A stretch of DNA of 64,000 nt from Aurifilum marmelostoma (Eukaryota > Ascomycota > Sordariomycetes > Diaporthales > Cryphonectriaceae), in NCBI GenBank assembly GCA_027559495.1, contig JAMXSV010000010.1, positions 2,662,216 to 2,726,215 on the forward strand. The letters are read 5' to 3'. The notes beneath the pieces are model-generated. The model made no database searches and was not told the origin of the DNA. It saw nothing but the letters and a program-made list of their open reading frames with translations. This document shows, one piece after another, positions 55,618 through 64,000 of the stretch. How positions within the stretch are numbered: position 1 is the stretch's first letter; each line of letters starts with the position of its first letter. The translations under genes and the position numbers were made by a program.

Positions 55618-56076
55618 TATTATAACCCGCAACCGTCATAATATGGGACACCAGGGCCACCCAGAATAGAACCCTTAGTGCGGGAAGTTTAACATTTACC
55701 TACGGAGCTACGCTAGGATTATATAACCCAGGGATAGGGTTAGGACAAAGACTAACCAGGATAGATAGCTTTGGATATATGCTATCCAGGGATATCCAGA
55801 TAGCTCGGATATATTGCTATCTAAGTTATTTATAATAAAGAGCTGGATATATAAGGATATATTTATTACTATTAGATAGATTTAGTATATAGCTCTTTAG
55901 TTATTAATCTAAGTATTACTTCTAATATAAGTAATAGCTTTACCGCTAGTAATATACTGCAGAAGACTTTAGAGATTATTTCTATATTCTTTGGATTATA
56001 CTTTAATATCGTTCTTGCCTAATATAAACCCCTTGTATACTTATTGTATACCTTGGTTATAGTAGTGCTTATTATA
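55618..56076 (+). repeat. 5' LTR of element B
   Basis: About 459 bp. The first 150 bp are less mutated than the 3' copy. It contains ATTATATAACCCAGGGATAGGG and a 34-bp segment near 55800-55833, bounded by GATAGC and GCTATC, that is missing from the 3' LTR. Confidence 0.8.
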
Positions 56077-59000
56077 TTTTAATAACTCTTATTTAAGTAT
56101 AGTTTAGTATACTCCTTTTTAAGCAATACGAAAATACAATATCTCCCTAGACTCCAACCTCCTCCACTATAGGCAGGGCCTAGACTAGCGCTAAGCTGCA
56201 GCAAACTATTATAGCTCTGCAGGCTTACATTTAGGAACTTAAAGAATCTAGCAATACTTAGGTTAAGGTTTATAAGATAAATAAGCCTATTCCTTATAAA
56301 GGATTAAAGAGCACTCTTTAGGCTTTCATTACTTAGTGCAAGGCTTATTTCCTTTACTATCCGGCCCAGTTTACGGATAAGGGAGAAAAGGCAGTTTTCG
56401 CAGGAATGCGGTTAGAAGGCAATGCTCTTGCTTAGTTCGAACCTTCGCTTCGAGACTACCTTAATAATTTAACTATACCCGATAATTATAATAAGGAAAC
56501 TAAAGCTATCTTTAATTTATTTAAAGGTTTTGAGAAGGCGCTTAAGGATGCATTTAGCAACTTAGACAAGAAATATATAGCAGAATGCAATCTTATAGAC
56601 CTTAAGCAGACTAAAGCTGCTTTAGACTATATAGCTAAATTTAGGCAATATATAAAGCAAGTTAGCTAGGAAGATAAAGCATTAATATCTTAGTTCTATA
56701 AAGGACTAAAGAATAGGGTTAAAGATAAACTTTATAAAATAGATTAACCTAATAATTTAGCAAAATATATTGCAATAGCAGTATAAATCGATAACTGCAT
56801 CTTCAAATAATAATAGAAGAAGAACTATAAGGGCAATAGATAATTATAGAAGTTTAGGATCCTAGCTAATAATAGAAAATGCTACTAACCTTAGCAGAAC
56901 TACTAAGGCAAATAATAGAATTATATAAGTATAGCGCAAAGTAGCAGCATATATATTAGCCTAATAGAATTAGATGCTATGCATTAATATAATAATTTCT
57001 AAAACTAAGGCAAAGGCAATAGGGCGTGCTTTAATTATAGGAAGCCTAGATACTTTGCATAGGAATATTGATAACTATAAAGGAAGCAATAGCAATTTGT
57101 TTAGGAGGGATAATAGCTTAATATCGCTACTTAATAGGAACCTAATTATCTAAACAAAAATATCTTAATAGAGCAAGTAATAAACTTTATTAATTATAAA
57201 TCTCTTAGTTAGACTGTATATTATAATAATAGCTGCGTATTATATCTTTTAGAGAAAGAAGGTTTAGAATAGTTCTCCCGGAAATCTAAGGAACAATAAC
57301 AACTTGCTATTAGAAGTAAGGCTTCTACTAAAAATAAATAATCAGATTATTCTACTAACCCTATAGATTAGGGATCTAAGGAAGAATAGAACCTAGGGAA
57401 GTTTCCCTTATAGCACTATCTTATATAGCTTATAGATAATAATAAGCATATATTGGATATTATAATATCCCTAGCCTATAATAAGCGTAATAATAACTTA
57501 GAAAATGCAGACTTTATTCTAGTATTAATAGAAAGAAACGCAATAGAAATACTTTAGAATAGATAGCCTAATAGTCTACCCGAACTTATTATATAATAAT
57601 ATATAGATAAGTTGGAAAAGTTAGTACTAACTAGCTAATATAGCAGCATTAGCTTTTATAGCCCAAATACCGAAGCACAAACTAAGCATCTTATATATAG
57701 AATCCCCCTAAAGGAATTCTTCTAAAGCATTCTACTTTAAAATTATAAAGTAGATAAACTAGAGGATCCTAGGATTAATGCATTTTACCTTAGATACTAC
57801 TAATTAGCATAGATCTTATACATCTATTATAGCTGCTAAATCTATTTTAAGGAAAAAGTTAAATATAAATAGTTTTTAACTAGGGAAGAAGAATAATTCA
57901 TTTAGGCATATAAGGAATCCGAACTATAGTTTAGAAAAGTACTAGATAAGAAACACTATAATGCATTAGTTAGACTACTAAAGAACTGCCTTAGGCCTTG
58001 CATAAACAAAAAACGCAAGTAGTAGCAATATCTAGTAGAATAATGCACTATCTATATGCAGAATAAAGCATATGCCTAGCATATATAGCAATGCAATAAG
58101 AAGCATTATAAGCATGCATAACGATAAGCTAAGGCACTAGCTTAGAAGGCAGCCAAAAAGGCCCTAAAAGGGAAAGATTGCCTATAAAGGGATAATAGTT
58201 AATTAGGACTATAAGATCCCTATATGTAATAGCAAAAGGAAACTATATATATATATAGCTTAATATAAATATTAAAGGCTAATATTATAGCGCACTATTG
58301 GATAGTAGCGCATAAGGGAATTATATATCCCCCCGCATTATTAATATAGCAAAGATACTATAACAATAGAAAGAGAAGCCCTATACCCTTAACACTATAG
58401 AAGAATAATCTATTATATATAACTAAGAGATAATTAATAAGGAGACTAATTACCTATCTATCTTAAACTAAGGATATATAACACTTGTTTTCTTTAATAT
58501 CATAGATATAGCATACTATAATATAATATTAGGACTTCTATAGCTTAAGAAGTACAATTCTCAAATCAATTAGACTACTAGCTAGATCTCTTGGGAACAA
58601 GCTATACCTAATAGGATAGTTGCAATTAAGGGCGCAGAATAAGACTTAGTCACTAAGGATAGCTAAGAAAGGCGCTTAAATAAGAACTTAATATATACCT
58701 TTAAATTAGCAGAGTCTAATAGCTTATAGAGAAGGACTATAAACGCCTCGAATCTATAAATGCAGGTTAGGTATAGATTAAAAATATAAGTAAATAGAAA
58801 CTAGTTAGAAGAACTTAGTCTAGCATAGAGCAATAATAATAGGCAGCAATAATAGAAATAGAAGCTATAGCCTTAGAAACTTAGTCTAGCCTAGAGTAGC
58901 TAGGATAGGCTATAGAAGCAGATAAACTAAGAATTATAAAGAATTAGATAAAGCTAATTAGGATATAATACTTCTGCAATATTGCCTAGGAACGCTTAAT

Positions 59001-61679
59001 AGTACCTCCTGCTCCTATAAGCAGTAGCAATAGAAGAAGGACCCCTATCAATATTTAATAGCATACTATAAGAGTACTATAAATTTACTAAATTATTCTT
59101 AGGAAAGCATAAAAGATTACTTCCTGCTAGAACCCAATTTAACTATAAAATACCCCTTAAGGAAGGAATAAAACTAAAGTTTTTTCCTATTTATAGACTA
59201 GATAAAGCAAAACTCAAGGCACTTAGGGAGTATCTAGATAAGAATTTTAAAAGAGGATATATTAGAGAATCACACTCTCTAGCAAAATACCTAATCCTCT
59301 TTATACTTAAGAAGAATAGCAAACTTAGACTATATATAGATTTCAGATAACTTAATAATATAATAATTAAAAATTATTACTCTCTGCCAAGAAGCAATAA
59401 ACTATAAGATAGAATATAAGGCGCGCAATAGTTTACTGCACTTAATTTTAAGGAAGGCTACTATTATATATAAATTGCAAAGGAATATAAATAGAAAATA
59501 GCCTTTAGAACTTGCTATAAATATTACAAATATTGTATTATGCTATTCGGACTAATTAATGCACTAGCTACATTCTAATGCATAATCAACTATATTCTCC
59601 GCAAATTCCTTAACATTTTCATTATTGCCTACCTAGATAATATCCTTATTTACTCAAAAGACCTTAAAATATATAAATAATATATATAAACTATATTATA
59701 GATGCTATAAGATGCTAAGATATTAGTAGAGCCTATAAAGTATTATTTCTATATTTAAAAAGTAGACTACCTCGGATATACTCTTAAGCTAGGCAAGATT
59801 TGTATATAAAAAGACAAAATCAAGGCAATTAAAGATTAGCCTGCATCTAAGAACCTTATAAATATTTAAGCATTCCTTGGATATATTAACTTCTATAAAT
59901 AGTTTATTAGGGATTATAGTAGAAAAGTTAAGCCCCTTACAGAACTTACTAAGAAAGAAACGCTATTTCTTTAGGCAAAAGGATAATAATAAGCATTTAA
60001 TAAAATCAAAGATCTTATATTAAAGAACCTAATTTGCGAAGAACTAGATTTTAGCAAGGGACTCGAGTTATATATAAATATATCAGACTTTGCTATTAGA
60101 GCAGAACTTAACTAGCGCAACGAAAGAGAACAATTAAAACTAATCGCTAACTTCTTAAAAAAGCTTAATAAACCAGAATTATAGTATAGAATACTAGATA
60201 AGGAACTTATAGCTATTATAAAAGCATTTAAGGAATAGGAATAATATCTTATTAGCGCAAAATACTAAATTAAAGTATTCTCTAATTATAAGAATCTTAC
60301 TATATTCACTATAATAAAGATACTTAATAGATAATAAGTAAGATAAGCAGAGTACCTATTATAGTTTGATCTTAAAATTATTTATATCTAAGGAAAGGAA
60401 AATATTAAAGCAGATACTCTTAGCAGAAGATCTAATTATTAGAATAAGATTATAGAAGAAATCTAGAATATCTTTATAATAGATAAGGAAGGAAATCTTA
60501 TTAATGCATATAGGAAGCTAAATGCTACCCTTAGAATAAATTAAATAAGCAAGAACCCAGAAGATATAATCCTAGAGGAATAAGACTAATATATCTGAGA
60601 TATATATAGTGCCCTAGCATATGGACATTAGGAGGTTAGGGCAATCTTAGTATAGATTTCGAGATAATAGAACCTGCTAGGCCTTAAAAAGAGAGTTAAG
60701 GATCTCTTACGGAATTGCAATAATTGCAAAAAGAATAAAGCAGAAAGATATAAGCCTTATAGATTGCTTTACCCTCTATTAGTACTAAATTCGGTTTAGC
60801 AATTAGCTAGCTTAGACTTTATTATTAAGCTATCTCTCTTATAAGAACTCTTAACCAAAGTGCAATTTGATAGCATTCTAGTAGTAGTTTGCAGACTAAG
60901 TAAGTACGCTTACTTTCTACTATATAAGGAAAGCAGTATAGCAAAAGACCTTGCATATATATTTTTCAAAATAATTATAGCCAACTATAGCATGCTATAG
61001 GAAATTATCTTAGATAAGGATAGGAAATTCGCATTAAACTTCTAAACCTTGCTTATAAAGCAGCTCGGAGCAATTTATAAGATATTAACTATATTCTATC
61101 TGCAAATAGATAGATAGATAGAATGCACGAACTAGATTTTGGAATAATATTTATACTATTATATCAATTATAAATAAGATAATTAGGTTAAATTATTGCT
61201 ATTAGCGCAATTTGCATATAATAGCGCAAATATAAGCATAATAAAGGTATTACTATTTTACGCAGTATATAGGCATAATTCTATAGCATATTATAAAGCA
61301 TTGCTAGGGGCAAATGCAGAAGCAGCAGATAAGAAAGCTTAAAGGATTTAGAAGATCTATAAGGAATTATAGCAAGAACTTGCATTTATTAGAGAATAAA
61401 TAATAAGATATGCAAATACTAAGAGGATTAAGGGACTAATCCTTAAGGAGGGAGATAAGGTCTACCTTTTTTAACAAAATATTAAAATAAAAAGACCTAG
61501 CAATAAGCTTAATTATAAAAAGCTTAATCTATTTAAAATTTTGCGAAAAATTTTACTAGTTAACTATAAACTTGCACTCCCCTATAGCATAAGAATATAC
61601 CTAGTTTTCTACATTTCACTACTCGAACTAGCAGCATAAAATATAAAGATCGATAATAGCATTAAAATCGAAAATAATA

Positions 61680-61855
61680 AACTAGAATATAAGATTAAAA
61701 GGATCCTTAAGCACTAAGAATATAACAATATGCTAGAATACTTAGTTAAATAGAAAGGCTACCCCTTAAGCGAAAATATATAAGAACCCCTAGAAAACGT
61801 TACCAATGCACTAAAATAGCTTGCGCAATACTAGTCTAAGAAAGAATAGTTATAA
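61680..61855 (+). pseudogene. Chromodomain-encoding segment of element B
   Basis: Read through stops, it gives a chromodomain pattern: EYKIKRILKH, then EYLVKxKGYPLSEN with a stop where Trp is expected, then NVTNALxxL. Chromodomains at the integrase end are typical of chromoviruses and can guide insertion to heterochromatin. Confidence 0.7.
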
Positions 61856-61990
61856 GAATAAATAACTAGTTAAGAAAGCTACTAGTTATGCAGACTACTA
61901 GATAGGGCACTATACTAGCTAAGAGATATAAATAGTTAGAGATATACTAGTTAATTTGGAACCCAGAATAGCAACTAATAGGGCTAAGAT

Positions 61991-62530
61991 TCAGAAGGCC
62001 TCTTCAGCAGACCTCTCTATCCCAGAATAAGAACTAGAGGCTGCAGCAGGCGACCCCTTAGCTAGAAAACTCAACTAGTCTATTATAGCATTTCCTATAT
62101 CTACAGAATTCTAATTAAATCCCTTAAAATTAGGAACCTTAGCAGAAGCAGCAGCCTCTTCGGAGACTACCTCTTGGACTATCTTAGAAGCGCAATAATG
62201 CTTCTCCTTAGCTTTTACGCATTCTAATGCCTCTACGCTATTAAGGCTATAACGAACCGCGCGCATTATCTTCTTAAACTATATATGCTTTTATTTCCGC
62301 AAGCGCTTAACCTCTACAGCAGTATTACGGAGCTAGCCCTTAGCACTCTCCAATTGCTCCTCTAGATATTGGTATTAAACTTCGATCCGTCGAATCTCTA
62401 AGGCGCTAAGACCCTAGATATCGCACTAAGAACGTCTGAGGCAAACACATTCAGAGCAGCAGGAAGAATTGTTAGGAGAAACTTGATAAGACGAAATGCC
62501 ACAATCCTTGCAAAAAGAATAAGAAGGCAT
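61991..62530 (-). pseudogene. Antisense reading frame of element B with Cys cluster and coiled coil
   Basis: The frame starts at an ATG at 62530, runs 180 codons on the strand opposite to pol, and ends at a TGA (61993-61991). All internal stops are TAG or TAA, the kind produced by C-to-T change, and none is TGA. The N-terminus holds a C-x2-C pair (FCKDCG) and CCSECVC about 14 residues on, which could form a zinc site. A heptad-like region follows (LEIRRIEV, YLEEQLESAKG, VEVKRLRK), then an acidic Ala-rich tail. I do not recognise the protein. Element A has the same frame in the same place, so it is a shared part of the family and not a chance frame. Confidence 0.6.
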
Positions 62531-62724
62531 AATAATAGCGTTTTAAAGAATAATTAAAAGAAGGGAATCCTTCTATTTTATTTTCTTAGCGCAAGAACTT
62601 AAGAATTAAGATTTATTAACTCTACTCGATATAACAAATTAGGAAAGTATAATTTAGCAATAGGACAATATGCAGGAAACTTATAGAAGATTATTTGGGA
62701 TAATAATTAATAAGAAGGAGATAA

Positions 62725-63149
62725 TATTATAACCTGCAATTGTTATAATATAGAATACTAGGGCTATCTAGAATGGAATCTTTAGTGCAGGAAGTTTAAC
62801 ACTTACTTACAGAGCTACGCTAGGATTACGTAACCCAGGGATAGAGTTAGGACAAGGACTAACTAGGATGGATAGCTTTGGATATGTGCTATCTAGGGAT
62901 ATCCATAATGAAGAGCTGGATATATAAGGACACGTTTATTACCATTAGATAGATTCAGTATATAGCTCTTCAGTCGTCAATCTAAGTATTACTTCTAATA
63001 CAAGTAATAGCTTTACCGCTAGTAACACACTGCAGAAGACTTTAGAGATTGTTTCCGTATTCTTTGGATTATACTTTAATATCGTTCTTGCCTAATATAA
63101 ACCCCTTGTGTACTTGTTGTATACCTCGGTTACGGCAGTGCTCATTACA
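62725..63149 (+). repeat. 3' LTR of element B
   Basis: About 425 bp, ending CATTACA. Differences from the 5' LTR are nearly all transitions, plus the 34-bp length difference. Confidence 0.8.
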
Positions 63150-63427
63150 CCCTGCTAGAAAAGAACTAATACTACTAATAAAGAACTAAAGAATAAGTTA
63201 TATAAGGAATATATTTGCTACTATTAAATAGATTTAGTATATAGCTCTTTAGTTATTAATCTAAGTATTACTTCTAATATAAGTAATAGCTTTACTGCTA
63301 GTAATATATTATAGAAGATTTTTAGAAATTATTTCTATATTCTTTGGATTATACTTTAATATCCTTCTTGCTAATATAAACTCTTGTGTACTTATTATAT
63401 ACTCTGGTTATAGCAGTGCTCATTATA
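63150..63427 (+). repeat. 3' LTR of element A, right part
   Basis: It resumes the LTR of A after the second CCCTG and matches 48470-48743 of the 5' LTR. It ends CATTATA and is followed by ATATA, the target duplication of A. Confidence 0.8.
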
Positions 63428-63432
63428 ATATA

Positions 63433-63661
63433 TAACTATAATTATTATTACTAATAGATAGAACTTATATATAGCTTTTTAGTTATTAATTTAAGTATTT
63501 AGTTATATATACTAAGTAGCTCTAAAGATAGTAAATACTTATATTATTTATTAGAACTTATATAATTCTATATTTAAGGACTTAGTACTTTAATATTGCT
63601 CTTATTAGTATAAACTTAATTAGTATTTAAGGATTTTTAGATTACTATAGTGCTTATTATA
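63433..63661 (+). mobile_element. Element D LTR, right part
   Basis: It continues the LTR of D beyond element A. It shares TAGCTTTTTAGTTATTAAT and the ending GTGCTTATTATA with the LTRs of A and B. After it, the sequence TTTTAATAACTCTTATTTAAG matches the leader that follows the 5' LTRs of both A and B, so the internal region of D begins here and leaves the window. Confidence 0.65.
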
Positions 63662-64000
63662 TTTTAATAACTCTTATTTAAGAATAGTTTAGTATTATTC
63701 TTTTAAGCAATATAGAATATAATAGCTCTTTAAAGATCCTCTTTATTTATCTTTAAGATTATATGCAAATAAATAATAAATGCTATTGCTTATTATAGGC
63801 TGAGGCTGTATATGGGGCTTTGGCAGCCACCAAAGCCAGGAACGCTATACAACGCGCTATACGATACGCACGCTACGCTACACCTATAGAGTAGCTCTTT
63901 AGCTGCTTATAGATAGAAAATTCCTTATCTTTCTTCTATTACTTCCTAAGCTAGAATATTTATAGTAATAGACCTCTAATTAAGTGCATACCCCTTAGCT
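63662..64000. other. Start of element D internal region and a less mutated GC-richer patch
   Basis: The first 140 bp are an LTR-leader-like sequence. From 63797 the composition changes; a perfect 8-bp inverted repeat (GGCTTTGG / CCAAAGCC, 6-base loop) lies at 63816-63837. I cannot assign this patch. Confidence 0.45.

Larger units (their letters stand above)
55618..63149 (+). mobile_element. Element B: chromodomain Ty3/gypsy LTR retrotransposon inserted in the 3' LTR of A
   Basis: It is flanked by the 5-base duplication CCCTG (55613-55617 and 63150-63154). LTRs are 55618-56076 and 62725-63149, the latter preceded by the purine tract AAGAAGGAGATAA. Domains readable through TAG/TAA stops are Gag (56190-56870; PIPYKGLKSTL, GMRLEGNALA), a CCHC remnant near 57030, reverse transcriptase (59165-59665; LAKYLILF, then AYLDNILIYSKDL), RNase H (59870-60250), integrase (60660-61320), and a chromodomain (61680-61855; EYLVKxKGYPLSEN). 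Most stops sit where Trp or Gln is expected, as C-to-T mutation would give. It is inactive, but less decayed than A. Confidence 0.88.
48213..63427 (+). mobile_element. Element A: chromodomain Ty3/gypsy LTR retrotransposon, interrupted by element B
   Basis: The 5' LTR is 48213-48743 and the 3' LTR starts at 55360. That LTR is cut by element B at 55617 and resumes to 63427. The 5-base target duplication ATATA flanks it (48208-48212 and 63428-63432). The internal part is so mutated that no long frame survives, but domains can be read through the stops: Gag (about 48850-49600), a CCHC remnant near 49740, reverse transcriptase (about 51850-52340, with the YxDD position reading YLNN), RNase H (52560-52960), integrase (zinc-finger remnant CNNCKKNKAERYKPY near 53390, core to about 54000), and a chromodomain (54350-54530). 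It is inactive. Confidence 0.85.

Noticed and set aside
1..64000. tRNA or rRNA genes
   Set aside because: I looked for GGTTCRANTCC-type B boxes; the few partial matches (4987, 7671, 19397) lack an A box and cloverleaf.

Overview
The window is a piece of a filamentous ascomycete genome (Pezizomycotina, most likely Sordariomycetes-like). The reasons are short spliceosomal introns with GTRNGT donors, CTRAC branch points and CAG/TAG acceptors, a Zn2Cys6 regulator, an SREBP-like bHLH factor, an intradiol dioxygenase and a GH76 Dfg5-like protein, and at the right end Ty3/gypsy elements degraded by RIP-like C-to-T mutation. I cannot name the species from sequence alone.

Left part (about 0-34.5 kb, GC-rich, ordinary gene density): a small unknown gene with a GC-AG intron; a CCDC130/Saf4 splicing factor; the E2 ubiquitin-conjugating enzyme UBC8, whose model needs an 8-nt and a 1-nt exon; ketopantoate hydroxymethyltransferase (panB) converging on ATG12; DBF4 (regulatory subunit of the Cdc7 kinase); the mitochondrial aminopeptidase P ICP55; an SREBP-like bHLH factor with one unresolved frame break; a divergent FAD monooxygenase / Zn2Cys6 regulator pair whose shared intergenic region carries three copies of one 10-bp palindrome; a small protein whose six cysteines are all Cys-Pro; an intradiol dioxygenase; a Gfo/Idh/MocA oxidoreductase; and a GH76 cell-wall protein.

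Middle part (34.5-47.5 kb, increasingly AT-rich, accessory in character): an ankyrin protein with a STAND-type N-terminal piece, a 2-oxoglutarate oxygenase, a Ser/Thr-rich single-pass membrane protein, an unknown 200-aa protein, a secreted HExxH metallopeptidase followed by a decayed tail, a pseudokinase, a five-unit degenerate tandem repeat, and a small secreted six-cysteine protein next to the repeats.

Right part (47.9-64 kb, extremely AT-rich, no intact genes): three nested LTR retrotransposons. The LTR of element D (47,989) is split by element A (48,213-63,427), and the 3' LTR of A is split by element B (55,618-63,149). Five-base target duplications mark both insertions. A and B are chromodomain-containing Ty3/gypsy elements. 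Each carries an antisense reading frame between the chromodomain and the 3' LTR. Mutation in the internal regions spares C in GpCpA almost completely.
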